DNA of 64,000 nt. Origin: Christiangramia bathymodioli (GTDB lineage: Bacteria > Bacteroidota > Bacteroidia > Flavobacteriales > Flavobacteriaceae). Location: assembly GCA_009735695.1 (NCBI GenBank), contig SRSL01000007.1, positions 17,786 through 81,785 of the forward strand, written 5' to 3'. Of the stretch, positions 33,153 to 42,635 are shown one piece after another. Made by a program: the position numbers and the translations under genes. The notes under the pieces were generated by a model, which had not been told where the DNA came from, did no database searches, and saw nothing but the letters and a program-made list of their open reading frames with translations. Numbering within the stretch: position 1 is the first letter of the stretch; every line of letters begins with the position of its first letter.

Positions 33153-33968
33153 ATGAATGTTTTAATCCTTACCGATTTCTCTGAGGTTTCGGAAAATGCC
33201 GGAAAGTATGCCGTTGATTTTTTTCGGGATAAGCCGGCAAGCTTCTACCTGCTGAATATTCATGACTTCAATTTCAGCAGGTCGGCTTCCAGAAAACTGG
33301 AGAACGAGCTAATCCAGACACTCGAAAAACTTCAGAAGGCTGTGGGAGACCTGCAGGCTTATACTTCCAACCTCGCTCATGAGTTTGCAACCATACTTTC
33401 TTCAGATAACCTTATCAACGCGGTGAGGAAGGCATTGGACGAAAAGAAGATCGATATGATCTTTATTGGTGCCGCCAGCCAGGCAGGCCACCAGCATCCG
33501 CTTTTGGGCGATCATGCTTACGAAGTGATTAGGAAGATTCGTTGTAATATCATGGCCGTACCTGGAGACCGTAGCTTTAGTGAACTAAAAAGGATCGTGC
33601 TACCGATAGATTATTCTACGATCTCTCCCGAACGGGCTTTTCAGCAAATGGAACGGGCCCAGTTTATTGATGATGGCAGGCTTACCGTTATCGAACTGGA
33701 TGAAGATCACCACGTGAACACCACCAGCGAGATGGCCTGGCCCAGCCTTCCCGGGACAGAAAGCATACAGGCCACCGCAGCTTCTACGATAGAAAAGACC
33801 AAGATCTTTAGTGAAGATCTATTGATGGAGATACAGGATAAATTCGATATGATCGTGATCCTTGGTAAAAACCTGGGTGTATGCGATCATTTTTTGCATG
33901 CCAACTACGGAATTTGTGCGACGGTGCATAATAGCCTTCCCATCATGGTAATTCATGATCGAGAATAG
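33153..33968 (+). CDS. Universal-stress-like protein
   Basis: A 271-residue divergent UspA tandem: MNVLILTDFSEVSENAGKYAVDFF opens the first domain, with IGAASQAGHQHPLLGDHAYEVIRKI in place of the usual GSxG loop; the second starts KRIVLPIDYSTISPERAFQQME and is short and degenerate. It probably senses stress or energy state in the cytoplasm. It lies just before ccoI and its promoter carries the shared palindrome, so it is likely coexpressed with the cbb3 assembly gene. Confidence 0.75.
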   Translation: MNVLILTDFSEVSENAGKYAVDFFRDKPASFYLLNIHDFNFSRSASRKLENELIQTLEKLQKAVGDLQAYTSNLAHEFATILSSDNLINAVRKALDEKKIDMIFIGAASQAGHQHPLLGDHAYEVIRKIRCNIMAVPGDRSFSELKRIVLPIDYSTISPERAFQQMERAQFIDDGRLTVIELDEDHHVNTTSEMAWPSLPGTESIQATAASTIEKTKIFSEDLLMEIQDKFDMIVILGKNLGVCDHFLHANYGICATVHNSLPIMVIHDRE

Positions 33969-33969
33969 T

Positions 33970-36393
33970 ATGGAAAATAGATCCTGTTTTCATTGCGGCG
34001 ATCCCTGTGAAGAGCTCATCCTTCATGAGGGAAAGTACTTTTGCTGTAGTGGTTGCAAAACAGTTTATGATATATTGAATTCCAGTGATCTGTCTTATTA
34101 CTATGAGCTGGAGAAAACTCCGGGCATCTCTCCGAAAATAAAGGAATCAAAATTCGATTTCCTGGAGAACCCCGAGATCAGCGAAAAATTGCTGGAGTTT
34201 GATGACGGCAAAAGGCAGATCGTCTCATTTATGATTCCATCCATCCATTGCAGTTCCTGTATCTGGATCCTTGAAAACCTGAAAAAACTGCATCCGGCCG
34301 TGAATAATTCTCAGGTAGATTTTCCTAGAAAGACAATCAGGATTAGTTTTTCTAATCAGGATCTGAGTCTGAAGGAACTGGTGCTGATGCTGGCCAGGAT
34401 CGGCTATGAGCCTTCCATCGCTTTGGATAGCATGGAAAAAAACGAGAAAAAGGAGCAGGTAGGCCGAAGTCTTATTTACCGGCTTGGTATAGCCGGATTC
34501 GCTTTTGGCAACATCATGTTCCTTTCCTTTCCCGAATATTTTGAAATGAACGAGTTCTGGCTGGAGCGTTTCAAACATGTCTTCAGGTGGCTGATGTTCG
34601 CCTTCTCCCTGCCAGTGGTATTTTATTCCGGCTGGGGCTATTTTACCTCGGCTTATAAAGGTTTAAGATCAGGAATTCTGAATATCGATGTGCCTATCGC
34701 TCTTGGGATTGCCGTGCTTTTCATTAGAAGCTCCGCAGAGATCATCCTGGACCTTGGAACCGGATTTTTTGATTCCTTAAGCGGACTCGTTTTCTTCCTC
34801 CTTCTCGGAAAGTTCTTTCAGCAGAAGACCTATTCCTTTCTTTCTTTTGAAAGGGATTATAAATCTTATTTCCCCATTGCCGTTACCAGGCTTACCGGCG
34901 ATAGCCAACAGGAAGAGCAGGTACCGGTCTATAAGATCGAAGAAGGAGATAGAGTGATCATTAGAAATGAGGAGCTCATCCCAATGGATTGTGTGGTTCT
35001 TCAAGGAGAGGCAAATATCGATTATAGTTTCGTGACCGGAGAAGCCGAAGCGGTGGCCAAGAAAAGCGGGGATAAACTTTTTGCTGGCGGAAGACAGCAG
35101 GGAGGCATTATCGAAGTTGAGGTGCTAAAGCCGGTGCAACAGTCTTACCTCACTCAGCTTTGGAGCGATGAGGTTTTCAGTAAGGACAAACGATCAACTT
35201 TTCAAAGTCTTACCGATGGGATCAGCAGGCGCTTTACTTTTGCGGTGCTCAGCATCGCTTTTATTGCTACGTTGTTCTGGTTGCTCTATGATCCATCTAA
35301 AGCGCTGAATGTCTTTACGGCAGTTCTCATTATCGCCTGCCCCTGTGCCATTGCACTCGCGGCTCCCTTTACGCTTGGCAATCTTTTAAGGATCTTCGGA
35401 AAAAAACAGCTGTATCTTAAGGATGCATCGGTTATCGAACAAATGGCCAAAATAGATACGATAGTTTTTGACAAAACCGGGACACTTACTACCAGTCAGA
35501 AAGATAAGATCACCTATGAAGGCCTTGAGCTTACCGAAGAAGAATTGAGTTTGCTAAATGGAAGTCTCCGTGCATCCAATCATCCTCTGAGCAGGTCTCT
35601 TTATTCCATCCTTAAAAAGAATCAAATAACTGTTCCTGAAAAATTCGAAGAAATAACCGGCAGCGGTTTACAAACCAGTCTGCCTGATATGAGCCTGAAG
35701 CTGGGATCAAAAGGCTTTGTGAAACCAGTAGTACAAACCGGTGGTGTTTTAGTTGATGAAGAAGAAATGTCTAATAATACTTCGGTTCACCTAAGTTTTA
35801 ATGATCAGTATAAAGGATGTTTCAGTTTTCAGAATTCCTACCGCGAAGGGCTCACCAAAGTTTTTGAGGAGCTTGGTGCAACCCGGGAATTGATCATCCT
35901 TTCCGGAGACAATTCCGGGGAAAAGGAAAGGCTGGAAGCTTTACTTCCTTCGGGGATCAAAATGTTTTTTGACCAGAAACCTGCCGATAAATTACAGTTC
36001 ATAAGCGAACTTCAGAAGCAGGGTAAGAAAGTGATGATGGTGGGCGACGGGCTTAATGATGCCGGTGCGCTTGCGCAAAGCGATGTGGGAATAGCGATTT
36101 CAGAAGATATCAATGTTTTTTCACCGGCCTGTGATGGGATCATGGCTGCTAAACAATTCTTCAAATTGCCGCGGTTCATGGAATTGTCCAACCAGGCGAT
36201 AAGGGTGATCAGGTGGAGTTTTTTACTGTCTTTATGCTACAACCTGGTGGGTCTTGGTTTTGCCGTAACTGGCCAGTTAATGCCGGTGGTCGCTGCGATT
36301 CTTATGCCGCTGAGTTCCATAAGTATAGTGGCATTTACGAGCCTGGCAACCCAGCTTATTGGAAAAAAACTTGGGGATAAAAAGCAAAGCTGA
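33970..36393 (+). CDS. ccoI: CcoI copper-translocating P-type ATPase for cbb3 assembly
   Basis: About 807 residues from the ATG at 33970, one base after the previous stop; an ATG at 33955 would overlap it. The N-terminal cysteine-rich domain (CFHCGDPCEE, YFCCSGCKTVYDIL) is typical of CcoI/FixI, followed by an HMA-like domain (IHCSSCIWILENL), eight transmembrane helices, the CPC metal site (IACPCAIALAAP), the phosphorylation motif DKTGTLT and the hinge GDGLNDAGAL. It exports copper to the periplasmic side for the haem-copper centre of the cbb3 oxidase. It is followed by ccoS. Confidence 0.95.
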   Translation: MENRSCFHCGDPCEELILHEGKYFCCSGCKTVYDILNSSDLSYYYELEKTPGISPKIKESKFDFLENPEISEKLLEFDDGKRQIVSFMIPSIHCSSCIWILENLKKLHPAVNNSQVDFPRKTIRISFSNQDLSLKELVLMLARIGYEPSIALDSMEKNEKKEQVGRSLIYRLGIAGFAFGNIMFLSFPEYFEMNEFWLERFKHVFRWLMFAFSLPVVFYSGWGYFTSAYKGLRSGILNIDVPIALGIAVLFIRSSAEIILDLGTGFFDSLSGLVFFLLLGKFFQQKTYSFLSFERDYKSYFPIAVTRLTGDSQQEEQVPVYKIEEGDRVIIRNEELIPMDCVVLQGEANIDYSFVTGEAEAVAKKSGDKLFAGGRQQGGIIEVEVLKPVQQSYLTQLWSDEVFSKDKRSTFQSLTDGISRRFTFAVLSIAFIATLFWLLYDPSKALNVFTAVLIIACPCAIALAAPFTLGNLLRIFGKKQLYLKDASVIEQMAKIDTIVFDKTGTLTTSQKDKITYEGLELTEEELSLLNGSLRASNHPLSRSLYSILKKNQITVPEKFEEITGSGLQTSLPDMSLKLGSKGFVKPVVQTGGVLVDEEEMSNNTSVHLSFNDQYKGCFSFQNSYREGLTKVFEELGATRELIILSGDNSGEKERLEALLPSGIKMFFDQKPADKLQFISELQKQGKKVMMVGDGLNDAGALAQSDVGIAISEDINVFSPACDGIMAAKQFFKLPRFMELSNQAIRVIRWSFLLSLCYNLVGLGFAVTGQLMPVVAAILMPLSSISIVAFTSLATQLIGKKLGDKKQS

Positions 36394-36433
36394 TAATTGT
36401 CATTTTTTAGCAGGCGCTCTCCCGATACTTTTA
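36391..36433 (+). promoter_or_regulatory. cco operon promoter with CRP/FNR-like site
   Basis: TGA-TAATTG-TCA at 36391-36402, overlapping the ccoI stop codon, then 23 bases and TACTTTTA (one mismatch to TAnnTTTG) at 36426-36433; ccoS starts at 36450. Spacing matches the other three sites. Confidence 0.65.
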
Positions 36434-36449
36434 CACTCAAATTAACATC

Positions 36450-36644
36450 ATGACCATAATCTATTTGCTGCTAAGCATCAGTGTTATTGTTGCCTTAGTC
36501 TTTTTCATCGCATTTATCATTTCGGTAAAGAAAGGCCAGTATGATGATGTGTATACCCCCTCGGTGAGAATGCTTTTCGAGGATGAACTGGTCAAGCCTG
36601 AATCAGGAAAAAATCAATCTCTCAATAAAGTGAAATCAAGTTAA
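36450..36644 (+). CDS. ccoS: cbb3 oxidase assembly protein CcoS
   Basis: A 64-residue single-span protein, MTIIYLLLSISVIVALVFFIAFIISVKKGQYDD, of standard CcoS form, with the polar GQYDDVYTPSVRMLFED segment following the helix. It is needed for cofactor insertion into the cbb3 oxidase. It is the first gene after the shared-site promoter and is two bases from the ccoNO gene. Confidence 0.93.
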   Translation: MTIIYLLLSISVIVALVFFIAFIISVKKGQYDDVYTPSVRMLFEDELVKPESGKNQSLNKVKSS

Positions 36645-36646
36645 TT

Positions 36647-38848
36647 ATGGAAGTACAGCAATTTTATTACGATAATAAGATCGTAAAGAAATTTATAATC
36701 GCCACTATGTTCTGGGGCATTATCGGGATGAGCGTAGGGCTGCTTCTCGCTTTTATGTTCATTTTCCCGAATATTACCGATGGCATTTCGTGGCTGAGTT
36801 TTGGCAGGTTGAGACCACTGCATACCAATGCGGTGATCTTCGCATTTGTAGGGAATGCGATCTTTGCCGGAGTTTATTATTCCACCCAGCGTTTGTTGAA
36901 AGCGAGGATGTGGAGTGATGCCCTGAGCAATATCAACTTCTGGGGTTGGCAGCTCATCATAGTAGGGGCTGCCATCACCCTGCCATTGGGGTATACCACT
37001 TCAAAGGAATACGCCGAACTGGAATGGCCGTTCGATATCGCCATCGCCATCGTTTGGGTGGCTTTTGGTGCTAACCTTATTGGGACCATGATCAAGAGAA
37101 GGCAACGACATCTTTATGTAGCGATCTGGTTTTACCTGGCCACCTTTGTTACGGTTGCGGTACTTCATATTGTCAATAATATCGAGATCCCGGTAGGAGC
37201 GCTTAAAAGTTATTCCTTTTATTCCGGAGTACAGGATGCACTGGTACAGTGGTGGTATGGGCATAACGCCGTGGCATTCTTCCTTACCACTCCTTTCCTG
37301 GGACTTATGTACTATTTCGTTCCAAAGGCGGCGAACAGGCCGGTTTACTCATACAGGCTTTCCATCATCCACTTCTGGTCTCTGATTTTTATCTATATCT
37401 GGGCAGGTCCTCACCATTTGCTGTACACTGCACTTCCAGACTGGGCTCAGAACCTTGGAGTTGCATTCTCTGTGATGCTGCTGTTCCCAAGCTGGGGAGG
37501 AATGATCAACGGATTGTTGACCCTTCGTGGTGCCTGGGATAAGGTTCGGGTAGATCCTGTTTTGAAATTCATGGTAGTTGCGATCACCGGTTATGGAATG
37601 GCGACTTTTGAAGGCCCTATGCTTTCGCTTAAAAATGTGAATGCCATTGCACACTTTAGTGACTGGATCATTGCACACGTGCACGTAGGAGCACTTGCCT
37701 GGAACGGTTTCCTAACCTTCGGAATGGTTTACTGGTTAATTCCGAGGCTTTTCAAAACCAAACTCTGGTCTGTGAAACTGGCCAATACGCACTTCTGGAT
37801 GGGAACTCTTGGTATTGTGATCTATGCGCTTCCAATGTATGTGGCCGGGTTTGTACAGGCCTCTATGTGGAAACAATTTAATCCTGATGGAACTCTTACC
37901 TACGGAAACTTCCTGGAAACTGTAACCGAGATCATTCCTATGTACTGGATGAGAGCGATTGGTGGAAGTTTGTATATCCTGGGAGCCTTCGTGATGCTTT
38001 ACAATATTATCCAAACAGTTAGACGAGGTAGCGCCGTGGAAGATGAACTTGCCGAGGCAGCTGCGCTTCAGCCGGTAACCAAAAAGAGAACCCTTGGTGA
38101 GGCTTACCACAGCTGGCTGGAAAGAAGACCAGTAAAACTTACCATTTTCGCAACCATAGCTATTCTGATTGGTGGAATGGTTCAGATCATTCCTTCTTTG
38201 ATGGTAGATGAATATGTGCCGGTTATTTCAAGCGTAAAGCCATATACGCCACTGGAACTTGAAGGAAGGGATATCTACATTCGCGAAGGCTGTGTATCCT
38301 GTCACTCACAAATGGTAAGACCGTTCCGAAGTGAGGTAGAACGTTACGGAGAATATTCCAAAGCCGGGGAGTACCGCTATGACTACCCGTTCCTTTGGGG
38401 CAGCAAGCGTACCGGTCCCGACCTTCACAGGGTAGGACAGAAATATTCCGATAACTGGCATCTGAACCATATGTACGATCCGCAAAGCACCTCTTCAGGT
38501 TCCATCATGCCTTCCTATAAATGGTTAGTTCAGGATGAACTGGATAAATCAAAGACCGAAGATAAGATGCGTGCCATGCAAACGCTTGGAGTACCCTATA
38601 CTGAAGAGGAGATTGCAAGGGCCCAGGAATGGATGGCCGAGCAGGGAACCCAGATAGAAAAGAACCTGTATTCCGATCCCGATTTCGTGAAAACCTACGA
38701 GGCCGATAAGCTATACGCTGAAGAAAATGGGCTCGAATTCACCGAAATGCGCAACAGGGAGATCGTGGCATTGATCGCCTACCTGCAAAGACTGGGAACC
38801 GATATCAAGGCACAGGATGCTGAAGAACAAATCACAACCACTAATTAA
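36647..38848 (+). CDS. ccoNO: Fused cbb3 oxidase subunits I and II (CcoN-CcoO)
   Basis: A 733-residue fusion as is usual in Bacteroidota. Residues 1-470 are the twelve-helix haem-copper subunit CcoN, with histidine-rich segments LRPLHTNAVIFAF, QWWYGHNAVAFF, IWAGPHHLLYTALPDW and IIAHVHVGALAWNGF. After a linker and anchor helix (about 490-515), residues 530-733 are CcoO with one c-type haem site CVSCHSQM and a distal Met. It reduces oxygen to water with high affinity in the inner membrane while pumping protons. Confidence 0.96.
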   Translation: MEVQQFYYDNKIVKKFIIATMFWGIIGMSVGLLLAFMFIFPNITDGISWLSFGRLRPLHTNAVIFAFVGNAIFAGVYYSTQRLLKARMWSDALSNINFWGWQLIIVGAAITLPLGYTTSKEYAELEWPFDIAIAIVWVAFGANLIGTMIKRRQRHLYVAIWFYLATFVTVAVLHIVNNIEIPVGALKSYSFYSGVQDALVQWWYGHNAVAFFLTTPFLGLMYYFVPKAANRPVYSYRLSIIHFWSLIFIYIWAGPHHLLYTALPDWAQNLGVAFSVMLLFPSWGGMINGLLTLRGAWDKVRVDPVLKFMVVAITGYGMATFEGPMLSLKNVNAIAHFSDWIIAHVHVGALAWNGFLTFGMVYWLIPRLFKTKLWSVKLANTHFWMGTLGIVIYALPMYVAGFVQASMWKQFNPDGTLTYGNFLETVTEIIPMYWMRAIGGSLYILGAFVMLYNIIQTVRRGSAVEDELAEAAALQPVTKKRTLGEAYHSWLERRPVKLTIFATIAILIGGMVQIIPSLMVDEYVPVISSVKPYTPLELEGRDIYIREGCVSCHSQMVRPFRSEVERYGEYSKAGEYRYDYPFLWGSKRTGPDLHRVGQKYSDNWHLNHMYDPQSTSSGSIMPSYKWLVQDELDKSKTEDKMRAMQTLGVPYTEEEIARAQEWMAEQGTQIEKNLYSDPDFVKTYEADKLYAEENGLEFTEMRNREIVALIAYLQRLGTDIKAQDAEEQITTTN

Positions 38849-38860
38849 AATTTCCAGACC

Positions 38861-39070
38861 ATGTTGAAATTCGTAAAAGGTCCTTTAGAAAGTATAGATG
38901 GGGTAGAAATCTACCCCATCATCTCCCTGCTTATCTTCTTTATTTTCTTCACCGCTCTTTTCTGGTGGGTGATCACGGCAAGGAAAGATTACATCAGGGA
39001 TGTAAGCTATATTCCACTTGAACTGGAAGAACAGGAAATACCTAACCTTTCAAAAACCGACCTGTCATGA
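38861..39070 (+). CDS. ccoQ: CcoQ-like small cbb3 subunit
   Basis: A 69-residue protein with one transmembrane helix (about 22-42) and a charged C-terminal tail (LELEEQEIPNLSKTDLS), in the position of CcoQ between ccoNO and ccoP. Its TGA overlaps the ccoP ATG by four bases. CcoQ stabilises the assembled oxidase. The assignment rests on size, topology and location more than on sequence. Confidence 0.8.
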   Translation: MLKFVKGPLESIDGVEIYPIISLLIFFIFFTALFWWVITARKDYIRDVSYIPLELEEQEIPNLSKTDLS

Positions 39071-40032
39071 GAAAAATATATTCAGTATTAAGAATCTCGG
39101 GCTTAATAGCGCTTGCTGTTATACTGGCTGAAACCACCCTGGAAACGGGAGAGGCGTCAAGTTTTGAGAAATACCCGGTTCTTTGGTTGATCCTGGGGGT
39201 CGTGATTCTGATCGCGATTGGAATAGAGGCTTCGGTTGCAGCCCTTCAGAATACGTTGTATTACAGCCTGAAACCCGAGGCGCGAGTTCGCTATGATGAG
39301 GCTATGGCTGCCAGGGAACAGGATCGTTTTAGCTGGATCAGGAAAACTTATGACAAGTTGCTCGATAAAAAGCCTATCGAGAAGGAAGATGAGATCATCC
39401 TGGACCACAATTATGACGGAATTAAGGAGCTGGACAATAACCTTCCGCCATGGTGGCTTTACGGTTTTTATGCCAGTATCATTTTCGCCGGAATCTACCT
39501 GGCACGTTATCACATATTTGATGGTACCAGTCAGCGTGAAGAATATCTTATGGAAGTTGCTGAAGCCCGCGCAGCTGTTGAGGAATATAAAAAGAACGCG
39601 CGCGGTCTTATAGATGCCAATACGGTTGAATTGTTAACCGGGGAAGAAGATATCAACGCCGGGAAGGCCATTTTCGCAGGAAATTGCGCGGCCTGCCATA
39701 AGATCGATGGAGGTGGAGGAATCGGGCCGAACCTTACCGATTCTTACTGGATCCTTGGAGGTGGAATCAAGAACGTGTTCAATACAATTTCAGAAGGAGG
39801 TCGTGCAGGTAAAGGGATGGTTTCCTGGAAAACCGATCTGAAACCCGAAGAGATCGCCCAGGTCGCCAGTTATGTATTAAGCCTGCACAGCACCACTCCG
39901 GCAGATCCTAAAGAGCCGGAAGGTGAATTATGGGTTGACCCAGATGCACGTATCGATGAGGTGGAGGTAGAAAGTGAAGATTCCACTTCCGTGAAGATAG
40001 AGATGGATTATACAGCTACAGAAGCAAATTAA
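39067..40032 (+). CDS. ccoP: cbb3 oxidase subunit III (CcoP), mono-haem type
   Basis: A 321-residue protein with two transmembrane helices (about 8-24 and 35-60, plus a third near 140) and a single CxxCH haem site, NCAACHKIDGGGG, with the distal Met in GKGMVSWKTDL. Proteobacterial CcoP has two haems; one is usual for Bacteroidota. The acidic C-terminal tail (VDPDARIDEVEVESED) is probably disordered. It passes electrons from cytochromes to CcoO. Confidence 0.93.
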   Translation: MRKIYSVLRISGLIALAVILAETTLETGEASSFEKYPVLWLILGVVILIAIGIEASVAALQNTLYYSLKPEARVRYDEAMAAREQDRFSWIRKTYDKLLDKKPIEKEDEIILDHNYDGIKELDNNLPPWWLYGFYASIIFAGIYLARYHIFDGTSQREEYLMEVAEARAAVEEYKKNARGLIDANTVELLTGEEDINAGKAIFAGNCAACHKIDGGGGIGPNLTDSYWILGGGIKNVFNTISEGGRAGKGMVSWKTDLKPEEIAQVASYVLSLHSTTPADPKEPEGELWVDPDARIDEVEVESEDSTSVKIEMDYTATEAN

Positions 40033-40037
40033 GAATT

Positions 40038-41456
40038 TTGGCGACGCAGAACGAACGATACAGGGATAGTATAAGCACGGTGACCAGCGAGGGAAAACGC
40101 TCGTGGGTATATCCTAAGAAACCGGACGGGAAATTATACCGCTACCGGGAATATGTAAGTTATGTTCTGCTAGCTTTTCTATTTGTTTCTCCATTTCTGA
40201 AAGTTCACGGGAACCAGTTCCTGATGTTCAATGTGTTGGAAAGGCGTTTTAGCATTTTTGGTGCGACTTTCTGGCCCCAGGATTTTTACCTGTTCGTGAT
40301 CATGATGTTGATTGGTGTGGTATTCATCGTTCTTTTTACCGTTGCCTTCGGAAGGATCTTTTGCGGTTGGATTTGTCCGCAAACCATTTTTATGGAAATG
40401 GTCTTCCGTAAGATCGAATACTGGATAGAAGGAGATCGCGGGAAACAGATCAGGCTGGATAAGCAAGACTGGAATGCGGAGAAAATCAGGAAAAAAGGCC
40501 TGAAATGGAGTTTGTTCTTTATTATTTCATTTCTAATCGCCAATATCTTCCTCGCCTATTTGATAAGCAGTGACAAGTTGCTGTTATACGTTCAGGAAGG
40601 TCCTTCCGCTCACCTGGGAACATTTATCTCCTTGCTGATCTTCACCGGTGTGTTCTATTTCGTTTTTGCCTGGTTTCGGGAACAGGTATGTGTGATTGCC
40701 TGCCCTTACGGAAGATTGCAGGGCGTTTTGCTCGATACCAAATCCATCGTAGTGGCCTATGATCATAAACGCGGAGAAAAGGAAAAAGGAAGAGCCAAAT
40801 TCCGTAAAAATGAAGATAGAGCAGCTAGCGGTAAAGGTGATTGTATAGATTGTTCGCAATGTGTGCAGGTATGTCCTACCGGTATCGATATTCGAAATGG
40901 AACCCAGCTGGAATGCATCAATTGTACCGCCTGTATAGATGCCTGTAACCATATGATGGATGCTGTGGATCTGCCCCGGGGCCTTATTCGGTATGCCAGC
41001 GAAGAAAACATCGAAAAGAAAGCCAGGTTTGTATTCGGGCCAAGATTAAGAGCTTATTCAGCAGTATTGATCATCCTGATTGGTACGCTTACCGGAATGC
41101 TTTTCTTGAGAAACGACCTGGAGGCTACTATTTTGAGGTTGCCGGGTCAGCTATACGAGCATAAGCAGGATAACATCATAAGCAATGTATATACCTATAA
41201 ACTCATCAATAAAACCAGTCTGGATTATAAGCATCTGGAGTTCCGGCTTATTTCACACGATGGGAAGATCTTCCCGGTGAAGGGAAATGATATTGATGTT
41301 CCGGGTAACGGACTTGCGGAAGGGACTCTTTTTATAGAAATAGATCGTTCGGCTCTCGAGGATGAAAAGGATAAAGTGAAGATCGCGATCTATAGTGGTG
41401 ATAAACTAATAGAAACTACCGGAACCACATTCCTGGGACCGAGAAGTTACAATTAA
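40038..41456 (+). CDS. ccoG: CcoG/FixG cytochrome oxidase accessory ferredoxin
   Basis: A 472-residue membrane ferredoxin. NERYRDSISTVTSEGKRSWVYPKKPDGK is the CcoG start; the initiator is a TTG at 40038, five bases after ccoP, with no in-frame ATG nearby. Several transmembrane helices carry CGWICPQTIF and CVIACPYGRLQG; two 4Fe-4S motifs follow (CIDCSQCVQVCP and CINCTACIDACN), then a C-terminal Ig-like domain. CcoG is thought to reduce Cu(II) for delivery to the oxidase. Confidence 0.94.
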   Translation: MATQNERYRDSISTVTSEGKRSWVYPKKPDGKLYRYREYVSYVLLAFLFVSPFLKVHGNQFLMFNVLERRFSIFGATFWPQDFYLFVIMMLIGVVFIVLFTVAFGRIFCGWICPQTIFMEMVFRKIEYWIEGDRGKQIRLDKQDWNAEKIRKKGLKWSLFFIISFLIANIFLAYLISSDKLLLYVQEGPSAHLGTFISLLIFTGVFYFVFAWFREQVCVIACPYGRLQGVLLDTKSIVVAYDHKRGEKEKGRAKFRKNEDRAASGKGDCIDCSQCVQVCPTGIDIRNGTQLECINCTACIDACNHMMDAVDLPRGLIRYASEENIEKKARFVFGPRLRAYSAVLIILIGTLTGMLFLRNDLEATILRLPGQLYEHKQDNIISNVYTYKLINKTSLDYKHLEFRLISHDGKIFPVKGNDIDVPGNGLAEGTLFIEIDRSALEDEKDKVKIAIYSGDKLIETTGTTFLGPRSYN

Positions 41457-41468
41457 AAATTTAAGAAG

Positions 41469-41918
41469 ATGAAATTTAACTGGGGAACTGGATTACTTAT
41501 TGGGATGCTGCTGTTTATTGGCTTTATCATGTATTTCGTGGTGACCATGATGAGCAGCAAGGATTATGATCATGACCTTGTGGTGGAAGATTATTACCGG
41601 GCTGAACTCCATTATCAGCAGGATATTGATGCTGAAGAAAATGCTTTGGCCCTGGAGGAGCAGGTTAAGGTGATCCAGAAAGGTGAAAGAATTCAAATCG
41701 TATTTCCTGAGGCTTTAAATGCTGAAGAATTACAGGGCAGAATTTCATTTTACAGGCCATCGAATAAGATGCTGGATTTTGAAGCTGATTTTTCAGAAAT
41801 ACGGGAAAATAAATTCATCGCACCTGCTGAAAAACTGGTGAAAGGGCGATGGAATATCATGGTCTGGTGGCAAAGTGCCGGAAAGGAATACCTGGTTAAA
41901 AAAGAACTGGTTTATTAA
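41469..41918 (+). CDS. ccoH: FixH/CcoH-like assembly protein
   Basis: A 149-residue protein with one N-terminal helix (about 5-27: GTGLLIGMLLFIGFIMYFVVTMM) and a periplasmic beta-sandwich domain (EDYYRAELHYQQDIDA, then ISFYRPSNKMLDFEAD and GRWNIMVWWQSAGKEYLVKKEL), the FixH pattern. FixH is required for a stable cbb3 complex. It overlaps the next gene by one base (TAATG). Confidence 0.9.
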   Translation: MKFNWGTGLLIGMLLFIGFIMYFVVTMMSSKDYDHDLVVEDYYRAELHYQQDIDAEENALALEEQVKVIQKGERIQIVFPEALNAEELQGRISFYRPSNKMLDFEADFSEIRENKFIAPAEKLVKGRWNIMVWWQSAGKEYLVKKELVY

Positions 41919-42619
41919 TGTGGATTTCAGCCTTCATACTAGGTTTGCTGGGAAGCTTTCATTGCGTGGGCATGTGTGGACCCATTGCATTTCTGCTGCC
42001 CGTTGACCGCGAGAGCCGGGCACGAAGGCTTTTCCAGATCTTCCTGTATCATTTAGGCAGGCTGTTTTCGTATTCTATTATTGGGATTGCTTTTGGCCTG
42101 GTAGGGAAGAGTTTGTTACTTTTCGGTTTTCAGCAATACCTGTCGATTTTCGTGGGGGGCCTGATGCTGCTGGCGGTTCTTTTTCCAGCCTTGAATATAG
42201 AGAGCAATAGGTTTGGCAGGAGCTGGTTCAGGTTAATAGGAAAATTAAAAAGTTCGCTCGGGAAGGAACTGAAAAAGAAAAGGCCAGATACCTTTTTCAG
42301 CGTTGGATTTCTGAATGGTTTTCTACCCTGCGGGCTGGTTTATATGGCGGTTTTTGCAGCGATCGCTGCAGGTAATGCATTGGAAGGAAGTTTTTATATG
42401 CTGCTGTTTGGATTAGGGACCATCCCTTTGATGACCAGCGCGATCTGGATCGGGAATTTCATTTCGGGCAGGATCAGAGCGCGGATCAGGCGATTCATTC
42501 CGGTTGCCGTGGGAATTATCGCATGTCTATTCATTTTAAGAGGTCTTGGGCTAGGCATTCCTTATGTTTCTCCAAGTAAAAGTAAAACGGAAATTAGTGC
42601 CACAATGGAATGTCATTAA
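41918..42619 (+). CDS. TauE/SafE-like membrane protein of the cco operon
   Basis: A 233-residue six- or seven-helix protein beginning MWISAFILGLLGSFHCVGMCGPIAFLLP. The GSFHCVGMCGP motif is characteristic of the COG2836 SafE/TauE-like proteins found at the end of cbb3 clusters, related to the membrane part of DsbD/CcdA. A second NGFLPCGLVYMAVF motif supplies another Cys. A role in copper or electron transfer to the oxidase is inferred from position and the paired Cys; sulfite export is unlikely. Confidence 0.88.
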   Translation: MWISAFILGLLGSFHCVGMCGPIAFLLPVDRESRARRLFQIFLYHLGRLFSYSIIGIAFGLVGKSLLLFGFQQYLSIFVGGLMLLAVLFPALNIESNRFGRSWFRLIGKLKSSLGKELKKKRPDTFFSVGFLNGFLPCGLVYMAVFAAIAAGNALEGSFYMLLFGLGTIPLMTSAIWIGNFISGRIRARIRRFIPVAVGIIACLFILRGLGLGIPYVSPSKSKTEISATMECH

Positions 42620-42635
42620 TTAAAAATATCACCTT

